Assembly (NCBI RefSeq): GCF_003144395.1
Contig: NZ_PENZ01000037.1
Location: forward strand, 1-64,000
DNA length: 64,000 nucleotides
Origin: Proteus faecis
GTDB lineage: Bacteria > Pseudomonadota > Gammaproteobacteria > Enterobacterales > Enterobacteriaceae
Direction of reading: 5' to 3'
Positions 48,107 through 57,188 of this stretch are shown here, in pieces. Both the position numbers and the translations under genes were made by a program. Position 1 is the stretch's first letter. Each line of letters starts with the position of its first letter. A model generated the notes under the pieces. The model was not told the DNA's origin, searched no databases, and was given only the letters and a program-made list of their open reading frames with translations.

Positions 48107-48571
48107 AGTATTGGCTCGATTGGTTTATTAAAAAGGTCAATAGAAATAAAGTGCTATTTTACAAGAAGTAAAGTCAAAAAGCCACAAAGGGAATTGTGTT
48201 GTAACTAAATGCGACTATTAATTAATTCATAAAAAGACACCTAAATATATTATTTTTTTACTTATTAAGTGAGTTTAATATAGTTAAAATCACTTACGAG
48301 AAAAAACTTAGTTACAATTAATAATAGTTATTCCTCTCGTCATTATAGAAATTAATTATTCTTATCTATAAAATACAAATATTGAAACAAAACAAAGTTC
48401 TGATATTTTATCTATAATATAATACAGAAGTATTAATCATTTTTAATTTGATATATTCTGAATATAGCTCCGTTACGTGAATGTTACCCTACACAAAAAA
48501 CTTATAAATTAGTCAAATTTCGTTACTCATTCACTTTTAGTGTAAGAGCAAAGTAAAACCAGGAGCAACAT
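48107..48571. other. AT-rich intergenic region between scrR and a LuxR-type regulator
   Basis: 465 bases, no reading frame of useful length, no RNA gene recognised. It must carry the divergent promoters. CCAGGAGCAAC at 48559-48569 provides the ribosome site of the next gene. Confidence 0.6.
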
Positions 48572-49207
48572 ATGGAATCAATAATCCACTTAATCACTTT
48601 TGAAGATGACAGTACAAAAGTTCAACTTAAAGCTGTTCTTTCTTCTTTAGCGGCTAATGTGAAAACCTATTCAAATGAACAGGCTTTCTTAAAATACTAT
48701 TTTTCATCGACAAAAGGAGCTCATAAAGAGTGCATCATAATTAATACAAAAAGCAGTGCTGCCCCCTCAATTGCACTGATTAAAGAACTTAACAAATTGA
48801 AAAACATTATCCCTATTATTATTATTTCTGGGGATAGTTCCATTGAAAGTTGTCGTAACGCATTTAAATCAGGGGCTTTTGAATATTTAACTCGCCCTCT
48901 AAATGTGAATGAACTTCTTAATATTGTCTCGGAATCTTTCCTACATTATGAAAGTGAAGTTGAGCAATTCCGAACATATATATCTCTAAAAGATAAATTT
49001 GGTAAGTTATCTAATAGAGAAAAAGAGGTTATGGAGATGATCCTAGAAGGAAATACGAGTAAAGAAGCAGCAGAAAAACTTTCGCTATCGCCTCGAACAG
49101 TTGAAGTGCATCGTTCAAATATGTATACAAAATTGAAAATAAGATCACTACCACAATTAGTTCAAGAATATGATTTCTTTAAGAAATATGACTTAAGAGC
49201 AAACTAA
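48572..49207 (+). CDS. LuxR-type response regulator with degenerate receiver domain
   Basis: 211 residues. Receiver-like N-terminal half (1-125) with the acidic FEDDS pair, but at the phosphorylation position the sequence is IIINTKSS, Asn in place of Asp, and at the conserved Lys it reads LTRPL with Arg. The C-terminal half (about 145-205) is a normal LuxR/NarL helix-turn-helix: LSNREKEVMEMILEGNTSKEAAEKLSLSPRTVEVHRSNMYTKLKIRS. Its overall form is that of FixJ/TtrR-type regulators. No sensor kinase is next to it, so it may act without phosphorylation. Target genes cannot be inferred. Confidence 0.88.
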   Translation: MESIIHLITFEDDSTKVQLKAVLSSLAANVKTYSNEQAFLKYYFSSTKGAHKECIIINTKSSAAPSIALIKELNKLKNIIPIIIISGDSSIESCRNAFKSGAFEYLTRPLNVNELLNIVSESFLHYESEVEQFRTYISLKDKFGKLSNREKEVMEMILEGNTSKEAAEKLSLSPRTVEVHRSNMYTKLKIRSLPQLVQEYDFFKKYDLRAN

Positions 49208-50099
49208 TCTACAATGTGATTTCTATTTATCAATAGGTTGTATTATCTAGCGATATAACGATATGACCTGTTTAACTTTCATTATCTTTTATTAATGAGA
49301 GAATGCTGTACTTCTAAAAATATTCTATTTTGGATGAATTACACCTAATATGGGAATAATTAATACGTTAGACACCATTCTACGATAGAAAGGGTGGCAA
49401 CTTATTTCGATGCCCCCTTTCATTAGTGTTCGTTTAATTTCAATTTAAAAAAACACGTATATATTGTTTTCATAATCGCCATTATCAATAACTATTATGA
49501 TTCTTTTTTATTAATAATAGAAATATAAGAAAAGATAAAGCTATTAATTTGATGTAAATCATTTTTCACTTATTATAAAGATGATTATTCTTATTTTTAA
49601 TTTCTCATTTTCTTTATTCTTATTTCACGAAGAAAATTATTAATGATTAAAAAATAATACAAAAGAAATCCCCGTCTCTCTTTTTATGCCCATTTAAAGA
49701 CTATTTATGCGGTTTGATTTTAGATCTAAACAAGAATTTCTTTATAAGAAAATTCTAACCAACGCATTTTAATTGCGATTATTTAAACTGTAAAATAAGA
49801 AATAATAATAAGTATTTCCTTTTATACCCCCTTTTACTTAAGAAATTTATTCTCTTTATAGTTTAATTAATGTAATACATCATTTACTATTTCTACTTAG
49901 TAACAATCAAATAAAGAATATCATTAAACGATCAACTCATGTAAGTATAATGCACTAGCCATGAATAAGTATTAACACCTATAAAAACAAATGATTATTG
50001 ATGATTGATTTATAGTCTTAATAAGAACATAACAATAAGATATTAATCCACACAAAAAAACATAAGACAAACTTATACGTTTATTCTTATTCTCACTTT
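49208..50099. other. Long AT-rich intergenic region
   Basis: 892 bases with no supported gene on either strand. It holds one strong hairpin at 49388-49421 (GAAAGGG/CCCTTTC plus inner GGCA/TGCC) without a T-run. The rest is almost all A and T, with many short A/T tracts. Confidence 0.6.
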
Positions 50100-50150
50100 G
50101 TGCAAATGCCTTTATGCTATACCCTCCTAACTCGCTTTTTAAAAAGAAAA

Positions 50151-50813
50151 ATGAACGCTCAAGATAAAAACCGCCGCCCTATAAAAGCAAGACAAACAAG
50201 CTGGGCTACAAAGTGTAGTCGCTACTTACAACAAAAAGGGGCAACCCCAAACGGTATTTCCGTGTTTAGCATCATATTTGCATTACTTGCCGCCTTATCA
50301 CTTTTTTGTGCTCTCTTTTACACATCTGGATTATTACGATCAATTTTACTGCTCCTTGGCGCTATCATGATCCAAGGTCGCCTCATTTGTAATTTATTAG
50401 ATGGTATGGTTGCCGTCGAAGGTGGCATGAAAAGCCCTGTAGGTGCTGTTTATAATGAATTACCAGACAGAATTGCCGATACTTTAATTATTTTAGGTGT
50501 TGGTTATGGATTATCTCCTGACTTTTCTATGGCCATTACGTTGAGTTGGGTGGGTGCTTTTTTTGCAGTAATGACCGCTTATGTTCGCGTATTAGGTGGT
50601 GCTTGTGGATTAGAGCAACAATTTACAGGCCCAATGGCAAAACAGCACCGAATGGCATTATTAACCTCTGTTGCTGTTATTGCTGCATTTATTCCCAGTT
50701 TTTGGGGAATATGGCTCTTTTTTATTTCCTTATGGATTATTATCTTAGGTTCAACGCTGACCACAATTTTCAGAACCCGTCGAATTTTACGGGATTTAGC
50801 ACAAGGTGTCTGA
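50151..50813 (+). CDS. CDP-alcohol phosphatidyltransferase family protein
   Basis: 220 residues from ATG 50151 (MNAQDKNRRPIKARQTSW, matching the start form of relatives I know). At least five membrane helices. The family motif is D-x2-D-G-x2-A-R-x8-G-x3-D-x3-D; here the reading is N-x2-D-G-x2-A-V-x8-G-x3-N-x3-D (NLLDGMVAVEGGMKSPVGAVYNELPD), so several positions are changed, two of which (both Asn) also occur in E. coli YnbA. It would move a phosphatidyl group from CDP-diacylglycerol to an alcohol acceptor. First of a three-gene operon with an acyltransferase and a CdsA-like gene. Confidence 0.85.
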   Translation: MNAQDKNRRPIKARQTSWATKCSRYLQQKGATPNGISVFSIIFALLAALSLFCALFYTSGLLRSILLLLGAIMIQGRLICNLLDGMVAVEGGMKSPVGAVYNELPDRIADTLIILGVGYGLSPDFSMAITLSWVGAFFAVMTAYVRVLGGACGLEQQFTGPMAKQHRMALLTSVAVIAAFIPSFWGIWLFFISLWIIILGSTLTTIFRTRRILRDLAQGV

Positions 50814-50816
50814 TTA

Positions 50817-51539
50817 ATGAAAAATGGAAAACTTGCTTTCGATGCAAAAGTGGTATCATCCGTCTTAGTCTCTATTTGTCGATTTTTAACCGGTATTCGC
50901 GCCAAACAAACCTCACCTATTGCAAAAGATACACCTTGCATTTATTACGCTAACCACTCTAGTCATCTTGATGGTTTAGTTATTTGGTCTTGCCTTTCGC
51001 CCAATATTCGCCCTTATGTTCATCCAGTTGCGGCTGAAGATTATTGGAATAAAAACCGCTTACGCCGTTATTTATCTCGTCGTATCTTTAGAGCTATTCT
51101 TATTCCTCGACATGCGACCAAAATGAATTCTCTACAAGAGGAAAATTCTTGCGAAGAAGTTGTAAAACACCCCACTAATGATTCGGCATCATCTACACAA
51201 AATAAAACCAATGCACTTGTTTTGATGCAAGAAATTTTAGACCAAGGGGATTCTTTAATTATTTTTCCAGAAGGTACTCGAGGTAATGGCGAATCTATTC
51301 AAGATTTTAAAGCGGGTCTTTGGCATCTCTCTCGTAAAAATCCGAATGTACAATTAGTCCCTATTTATCTCGAAAACTTGAACAGAGTTCTTCCTAAAGG
51401 CTCTCGCTTAGTTGTTCCGGTTATTTGTAGTGCAATTTTTGGAGCCCCTATTAGAGCCACTCATGAAAATGAAAGTAAACAAGAGTTTCTGGTAAGAGCA
51501 AAAAGCGCGTTAGAGGAGCTACACAATGGAACGTATTAA
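50817..51539 (+). CDS. 1-acyl-sn-glycerol-3-phosphate acyltransferase-like (PlsC domain)
   Basis: 240 residues. Motif I NHSSHLDGLVIW (H-x4-D catalytic), motif III FPEGTRGNGE, and later LVPIYLENLNRVLPKG (motif IV). It starts three bases after the stop of the previous gene. A 30-residue Ser/Asn-rich insert (about 110-140) between motifs I and III is unusual. It probably acylates a lysophospholipid or related acceptor, giving substrate to the following CdsA-like enzyme. The housekeeping PlsC should be elsewhere. Confidence 0.88.
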   Translation: MKNGKLAFDAKVVSSVLVSICRFLTGIRAKQTSPIAKDTPCIYYANHSSHLDGLVIWSCLSPNIRPYVHPVAAEDYWNKNRLRRYLSRRIFRAILIPRHATKMNSLQEENSCEEVVKHPTNDSASSTQNKTNALVLMQEILDQGDSLIIFPEGTRGNGESIQDFKAGLWHLSRKNPNVQLVPIYLENLNRVLPKGSRLVVPVICSAIFGAPIRATHENESKQEFLVRAKSALEELHNGTY

Positions 51540-52461
51540 TAACGAGGTCTTCTGGATCTTTATTGGACTCTTCTCTTTCTTAATTATCGCCAGCATTATT
51601 GGCGCTATTTTAGCAGCAGTAAAAGGCCCAACTTCCACTATCACAAATCTTAATTCAAGGATAAACGCGTGGTGGGTAATGTGTATTATTGCAGGCGTTG
51701 CAATAGGAATTGGGGCAATCGGATCTGTCATCCTATTTACTATTATCTCATGGCTTGCATTACGCGAACTTATTACCTTAACCCCCACACATCGTGGCGA
51801 TCATGAAGCGCTCTTCTGGTGTTTCTTCGTTATACTGCCTCTCCAATACATTCTTGTTGGTGTGCAATGGTACAACTTAATGGCGGTATTTATTCCTGTT
51901 TACGCCTTCTTATTAATACCAACACGTATGGCACTTTCAGGCGACACTCGCCACTTCTTAGAACGTATGGCAAAAGTACAATGGAGTGTGATGATAGCCA
52001 TTTATTGCCTAAGTTATGCTCCAGCACTTTTAATGTTACCAATTGAAGGTTTCGAAGGCCGTAATATCAATTTATTGCTCTTTTTAATGATAGTGGTGCA
52101 GGTTTCTGATGTGCTTCAATATGTGTTTGGTAAATTATTTGGTAAACATCCTATCGTGCCTAAATTAAGTCCAAATAAAACAGTGGAAGGTTTTTTTGGT
52201 GGCATTATCTCAGCTAGCTTGATTGGTATGATGTTGTGGTGGGCAACACCTTTCTCATGGTGGGCAGCATTTTTACTCTCTTTAGTGATTACATTGGCCG
52301 GTTTTGCCGGTGGTTTATGTATGTCTGCAATCAAAAGAGACAGTGGTGTAAAAGATTTTGGTACGATGATCGAAGGTCATGGTGGCATGATGGATAGAAT
52401 GGATTCCCTCTGTTTTGCAGCACCTATTTTCTTCCATGTTATTCGCTATTTTTACGTTTAG
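51526..52461 (+). CDS. Phosphatidate cytidylyltransferase-like protein (CdsA/YnbB type)
   Basis: 311 residues with about eight membrane helices. The CdsA signature near the C-terminus is clear: MSAIKRDSGVKDFGTMIEGHGGMMDRMDSL, with KLSPNKTVEGFFGG before it. Makes CDP-diacylglycerol from phosphatidic acid and CTP. The start overlaps the acyltransferase stop by 14 bases, so the trio is coupled. It resembles the E. coli YnbB rather than the housekeeping CdsA. Confidence 0.88.
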   Translation: MERINNEVFWIFIGLFSFLIIASIIGAILAAVKGPTSTITNLNSRINAWWVMCIIAGVAIGIGAIGSVILFTIISWLALRELITLTPTHRGDHEALFWCFFVILPLQYILVGVQWYNLMAVFIPVYAFLLIPTRMALSGDTRHFLERMAKVQWSVMIAIYCLSYAPALLMLPIEGFEGRNINLLLFLMIVVQVSDVLQYVFGKLFGKHPIVPKLSPNKTVEGFFGGIISASLIGMMLWWATPFSWWAAFLLSLVITLAGFAGGLCMSAIKRDSGVKDFGTMIEGHGGMMDRMDSLCFAAPIFFHVIRYFYV

Positions 52462-52524
52462 TTTTACTTGGTTTAATCAAAAGTAAACTAACCTATATGG
52501 GCTAAAATGCCGGTATTAAAACTG

Positions 52525-52565
52525 AACTGCACCCCCAAAGTTGGACACCAACTTTGGGGTGTTTT
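52525..52565 (+). terminator. Long hairpin after the lipid operon, resembling an IS3/IS150-type end
   Basis: 12-bp perfect stem CCCCAAAGTTGG/CCAACTTTGGGG (52533-52544, 52548-52559) with loop ACA and a TGTTTT tail, so it can work as a terminator. The left side, with GAACTGCACCC preceding the stem, matches much of the terminal inverted repeat of IS150-like elements (TG-x-ACTGCACCC...GTTGGAC). The remaining space to the next gene is AT-rich with no gene. Confidence 0.7.
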
Positions 52566-52795
52566 ACTCATGCTAATTTAATATCACAAATTGACAATCA
52601 TCATATAAATTAAACATTTGTTTTAATTTTAGATTAAAAATCAATTTTTGGTATTTTATATATAATTCAAATAATTAAATAAAAATATTGTCAGTAAAGA
52701 GGTCTGCTTTCTCTACTTTTTTATTTATAATGATAGCCTAGAAGGCCGCTATCTTTTACCCTAGCGCTCCTTTTCATTTTATAACCTTTACAATT

Positions 52796-53617
52796 ATGAT
52801 CACTTGGCTACTTCTTGCTTTTTCTTTGTTATTTTTGGGTTTTAATCGCACTCTTGCATTTATTTCACTGATATTTACAGCAGTTAGCGCATTTATAACC
52901 GGTGTTATTACATGGCATACCTTGCCAGTTATTGTTAGTATTCTCTTACTCGCGTTCGCCTATTCTCGCTATAAAAAACAGCCTCTACTTAGAGCAATCA
53001 TCATTCTCATGCTTGTCATTATTGCCAGTGGATTAACTTTTCACCTTATTCCTGGTTTTAACAATTTACGTTACCTTTCACACGCCATTATAGGAATGAA
53101 AAGCGCCCCTTTCTCTTTTTATTTCAACGCTGATAAAGCATTATTACCTTTTATTTTTCTAATCTTTATTCCAACGCTTTTTGTCTGCGAACCATTAAAA
53201 AAAGCAAATAAATTACAGTGGACAATGCTAATTATTGCCATTCCTGCATTGTTATTAATCGCTGTAAAACTGGGAGGATTAGCAATTGAATTACACTTAC
53301 CATCGTGGTTACCTGCATTTATTCTCGCAAACCTCTTTTTTGTATCACTTGCTGAAGAAGCATTATTTAGAGGTGTTATTCAGCAAACATTATCTCACTA
53401 TCTTCCCCCTTATATTGCACTATTAATAGCAGCCATTATCTTTGGTCTAGCACATTTTGCAGGCGGATTACTGCTGATTATATTTGCTTCACTGGCAGGT
53501 ATTATTTATGGATTAGCCTGGATGTGGAGTGGGCGGCTTTGGGTTTCAACGCTATTTCACTTTGCACTTAATCTGACTCACCTGCTCTTTTTTACCTATC
53601 CTTTTAAAATAGCCTGA
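52796..53617 (+). CDS. CPBP-family intramembrane glutamic endopeptidase-like protein
   Basis: 273 residues with eight or so membrane helices. The CPBP/Abi motifs are in the C-terminal part: EEALFRGVIQ (motif 1, the double Glu), FGLAHFAGG (motif 2, His) and HFALNLTH (motif 3/4, His and Asn). Family members include the Ras-converting enzyme type proteases and proteins involved in bacteriocin immunity. The function here is unknown. No neighbour gives a clue. Ribosome site is weak. Confidence 0.85.
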   Translation: MITWLLLAFSLLFLGFNRTLAFISLIFTAVSAFITGVITWHTLPVIVSILLLAFAYSRYKKQPLLRAIIILMLVIIASGLTFHLIPGFNNLRYLSHAIIGMKSAPFSFYFNADKALLPFIFLIFIPTLFVCEPLKKANKLQWTMLIIAIPALLLIAVKLGGLAIELHLPSWLPAFILANLFFVSLAEEALFRGVIQQTLSHYLPPYIALLIAAIIFGLAHFAGGLLLIIFASLAGIIYGLAWMWSGRLWVSTLFHFALNLTHLLFFTYPFKIA

Positions 53618-53995
53618 TCTCTATTTTTCATATTATAACGATGACCTATTTTTTATCCTGATCTTCACTGCCTTTTACTGATATTTTAACTTCGTCAGTA
53701 AAAGGATGAGTGAAACGTGAAAGCAATCACACAAATAGAATACAGATACTGTTCTTAGCGCCCATCATCCGATGAAATTTTTGTTAGTATGCTTTATTGC
53801 TTATCTATAAATAATCAAAACTTCATACGGCAAATAACAATAAGCTAAAAATAATAACATCCATTAACACGATAAGAAGTTGTCTTACTTTGCGGTATAG
53901 ACCTCAGAAAAAATAGGTAAGCTTTACTTTGTTCACTTTTTTAATTCAGCATTATCTGCTGATATTTTGCCTCTCTTATTACCAGGACAAAAGAT

Positions 53996-54910
53996 ATGTT
54001 AGACCAAGAAATGATCCGTACCTTTATACAGGTAGCCGATTGCCAAAGTTTTACCAAAGCTGCAGATGTACTTCATAAAACATCAGCGGCGATTAGTTAT
54101 CGTATAAAAACATTAGAAGAAAATATTGGCACCCAACTTTTTAATCGCACTACAAGAACCGTTACACTTACGCCGGCAGGTGAATATCTATTAGAGAAAT
54201 GTCGTCAATGGATTGTATGGTTAGAGTCAATGCCAGTGGAACTCCAGCAAATGAATGCCGGTGTCGAACATCAGGTCAATATTGTCATTAATAATCTTCT
54301 CTATGATCGTACTGCGGTTGCCAGTATGTTGGCTTGTCTTCATCAACGTTTTCCTTCTACCCAATTTCATATTACTCGCCAAGTCTATATGGGAGTTTGG
54401 GATGCGCTTATTAACGAAGATTATCATTTTGCTATTGGTGTTACAGGCAATGAATCCCTTAAGAATAATATTAACATTTGTGCGATGGGCGAAATTCAAT
54501 GGCAATTTGTTGTCGCCCCTAATCATCCTTTAGCCAATATCAGTGGTGTACTAAGCGATGATCAAATGCGTATGTATTCTGCAGTAAACGTTGAAGATAC
54601 TTCTCGCCATCTTTCTAAACGCACAGCATGGCGTTTATCGGGTCAACATGAAATACGCGTACCTGACTTACATACAAAATTAGCCTGTCATTTAAAAGGT
54701 GTGGGAATAGGATTTTTGCCATTAAGTTTATGTAAACCACTTATTGATAGCGGACAGTTAATTGCGAAAGAAGTGAAAAATCGTCGTCATAATTCCCCCC
54801 TTTCATTAGCATGGTGTGAAGATAAAAAAGGCGCAGTAGTCAGTTATTTAGTGGAGTTATTTAAGCAAAATCATCCAAGCGTGCAATCGTTTTACGATCC
54901 TTTAAATTAA
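53996..54910 (+). CDS. allS: LysR-family regulator of allantoin utilisation, AllS
   Basis: 304 residues. Winged helix-turn-helix at the N-terminus (MIRTFIQVADCQSFTKAADVLHKTSAAISYRIKTLEENIGTQLFNRTTRTVTLTPAGE). The co-inducer domain carries stretches nearly the same as E. coli AllS: WLESMPVELQQMNAGVEHQVNIVINNLLY, QFHITRQVYMGVWDALI, GIGFLPLSLC. AllS in E. coli activates the anaerobic allantoin/ureidoglycolate genes. Located downstream, convergent to the all/MFS operon here, so it may control that operon. The 378-base region before it (53618-53995) shows no gene. Confidence 0.85.
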   Translation: MLDQEMIRTFIQVADCQSFTKAADVLHKTSAAISYRIKTLEENIGTQLFNRTTRTVTLTPAGEYLLEKCRQWIVWLESMPVELQQMNAGVEHQVNIVINNLLYDRTAVASMLACLHQRFPSTQFHITRQVYMGVWDALINEDYHFAIGVTGNESLKNNINICAMGEIQWQFVVAPNHPLANISGVLSDDQMRMYSAVNVEDTSRHLSKRTAWRLSGQHEIRVPDLHTKLACHLKGVGIGFLPLSLCKPLIDSGQLIAKEVKNRRHNSPLSLAWCEDKKGAVVSYLVELFKQNHPSVQSFYDPLN

Positions 54911-54937
54911 AAAGGCAAACCGAAGTTTGCCCTTTTA
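54910..54937. terminator. Terminator between allS and the MFS gene
   Basis: Stem AAAAGGCAAAC with GTTTGCCCTTTT around the tetraloop CGAA, one bulged C; A-rich left and T-rich right, between convergent genes. Confidence 0.85.
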
Positions 54938-54968
54938 GTGTGTATTCAATAACTATCAGAATCACGTA

Positions 54969-56210
54969 CTAGGCTTTTGCTTCTTCATTATTGTTACTTT
55001 CTTTAATAAAGAGGCTTGCCACAATACCGATACAAATCAGAATAGCGGCAAAGTAGAAACCCGAGTCCATACTACCGGTTTGGTCTGATAGGAAACCAGT
55101 TAATGTTGGTGCAAAAACAGAGCCCAGCATACCGATACAGTTATAAACACCAAACGATGTACCTAGAGCATGTCGCGGTGAGTTATCAGCAACCACAGCA
55201 ACAAGTACTGGGTTTGTACTGATTTTACCTACAATACCGTAAAGGATCAGTGCGCCAATTAGTACTGGCATTGATTCTGACATTGGTACAGCAAGGATCG
55301 CGATTAATGACAGTGGTAACATGATCAGTAATACAGGTTTACGACGACCAATTTTATCTGAAACCCAGCTAAAAATAAGTGAACCAGGGATAGCAAACCA
55401 CGGCATTAATGATGCGATAGTTGAAATTTGTGTTCCTGTAATTCCACGCTCTGTTTCTAAGTAGTAAGGTAGCCAAGTGACTAATACAAAGAAACCATAG
55501 ATCGAACAGAAGATAGTGACATATGCAAGGTTAATATTGCGATTACCAAATAAATCTTTAAATGTCAGCTTAACTTTCTGTTTTGGTGCGCCATTTTCTG
55601 TCGCTGGTTGTGCTTTTGGCTTATCTTTGATGATCCATAACATCACCAAACCAATAATAATAATTGGCACACCAATAATATAGAACGGAGCTCGCCAGCT
55701 CATTCCCATCTCACCAACAGAAATACTTGAGATGTAGTAACCAATAGACAAACCAAATGCCATACCACTATTGATAATCGCACTACCTAATGTAATACGA
55801 TGTTTTGGTATCGCTTCTGAAGATAGACCATACTGAGGACCATAATAGAAACCTTGGAATATCCCCACCATGACCCATGCGAACATAAAGGTTACGTAAG
55901 TTGGCATCATACCCGCAATAATGGTAAATCCACCAAAAAGAACCACACCGGTTACTAATACTTTTTTCTTACCTAAATAGTCACCAATCATGCCTGATGG
56001 AATATTTAATGCAGTATATCCGATAAAGAAAATACTCATGATGGAGCCAAGTTGAGCTTTAGTCAGATCAAACTCAGCACCAATATTTACCATTAAAGGA
56101 CCAACAATAGCACGGCTACCATACAGCGCAATCCAACCAAAGAAGAAGATAATGGTCAGTTTGACCCAATAAGGGACTTTGCCTTTCTCATTCACTTGTG
56201 CATCGTTCAT
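54969..56210 (-). CDS. MFS transporter (ACS-like) of the oxalurate cluster
   Basis: 413 residues, 12 helices. MFS motif A after helix 2: GDYLGKKKVLVTG; second copy in WVSDKIGRRKPVLL. The N-terminal SRAIVGPLMVNIGAEFDLTKAQLGSIMSIFFIGYT is of the anion:cation symporter type, which carries organic anions. Last gene of the operon fdrA(allF)-allG-allH-allK-MFS, spaced 25 bases after allK. It probably imports the substrate of the pathway (oxalurate, ureidoglycolate or a relative), but no substrate can be read. Confidence 0.85.
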   Translation of the reverse strand: MNDAQVNEKGKVPYWVKLTIIFFFGWIALYGSRAIVGPLMVNIGAEFDLTKAQLGSIMSIFFIGYTALNIPSGMIGDYLGKKKVLVTGVVLFGGFTIIAGMMPTYVTFMFAWVMVGIFQGFYYGPQYGLSSEAIPKHRITLGSAIINSGMAFGLSIGYYISSISVGEMGMSWRAPFYIIGVPIIIIGLVMLWIIKDKPKAQPATENGAPKQKVKLTFKDLFGNRNINLAYVTIFCSIYGFFVLVTWLPYYLETERGITGTQISTIASLMPWFAIPGSLIFSWVSDKIGRRKPVLLIMLPLSLIAILAVPMSESMPVLIGALILYGIVGKISTNPVLVAVVADNSPRHALGTSFGVYNCIGMLGSVFAPTLTGFLSDQTGSMDSGFYFAAILICIGIVASLFIKESNNNEEAKA

Positions 56211-56235
56211 AATGACGCTCCTGAAAGAATTTTTA

Positions 56236-57141
56236 TTAAGACTTATAAATTAAAGTGCCAGACTGACCTTCAATAACTTGTTGAATATTTTGTAATGCAC
56301 CAATATGAGCTTGTTGCCCTGTTGCATTAACAAAATCACTCACTGCCATAATTTTTGGTCCCATTGCACCATCAGCGACAGCCATTGGTGCAAGTTCTTC
56401 TGGTGTTGCTTCACGAATTGCAGCTTGTTCTGGTGTACCCCAATTTTTATAAATAGCATCCGCCTCTGTTAAAATAACAAAGTGCTCTGCATTTAATTCA
56501 CGAGAAATTAAAGCCGCAGTTAAATCTTTATCAATAACAGCTTCACTACCAATAAATTCATTATTTAAATTGTTGACTGGAATACCGCCGCCACCACCAC
56601 AAATAACAATATGACCTTTGTCTAATAAAAGCCTTACTGCTTCAATATCAATGATCTTTTTCGGTATTGGTGATGGCACAACACGACGATAATGTTTACC
56701 GTCTTGTTTAAATGTCCATTGATACTTCGTAATTAATTCTTCTTTATCAGCTTCATCATAAATAGGGCCGATAAATTTACTTGGATCACTAAATGCTTCA
56801 TCATTAATATCGACTGAAACTCGAGTCATTACCGTTGTAATAGCTTGTTCAGGATGATTTTGATTAATTTTCTGCATCATCATATAACCAATCATACCTT
56901 GGCTTTCTGCTACTAAAATATCCAGCGGATAGGCTGGAACAGCTTGATATGCAAGATTTTGTAGTGCAAGCAATCCAACTTGAGGCCCATTACCGTGTAC
57001 TAATACAACACGATACTCTTTAGCTAATTTATTAATTGTCTCTGACATCAGTTCAATATTTTTATATTGATTTTCAGCAGACAAAATTTCTCCGCGTTGC
57101 AATAATGCATTTCCGCCTAAAGCAATAACAATTGTTTTCAT
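56236..57141 (-). CDS. allK: Carbamate kinase AllK (YbcF type)
   Basis: 301 residues, collinear with E. coli YbcF/AllK (297). Amino-acid-kinase fold: IVIALGGNALLQRGE, VLVHGNGPQVGLLALQN, AESQGMIGYMMMQ, RRVVPSPIPKKI, VICGGGGGIPV, and GSEAVIDKDLTAALIS, and LTEADAIYKNWGTPEQ with MGPKIMAVSDF. It turns carbamoyl phosphate and ADP into ATP, CO2 and NH3. In this operon the carbamoyl phosphate would come from AllFGH. Confidence 0.93.
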   Translation of the reverse strand: MKTIVIALGGNALLQRGEILSAENQYKNIELMSETINKLAKEYRVVLVHGNGPQVGLLALQNLAYQAVPAYPLDILVAESQGMIGYMMMQKINQNHPEQAITTVMTRVSVDINDEAFSDPSKFIGPIYDEADKEELITKYQWTFKQDGKHYRRVVPSPIPKKIIDIEAVRLLLDKGHIVICGGGGGIPVNNLNNEFIGSEAVIDKDLTAALISRELNAEHFVILTEADAIYKNWGTPEQAAIREATPEELAPMAVADGAMGPKIMAVSDFVNATGQQAHIGALQNIQQVIEGQSGTLIYKS

Positions 57142-57188
57142 AATTATCCGTATCCGAATGTTTATATAAATTCTTTTATTAAAAAAAA

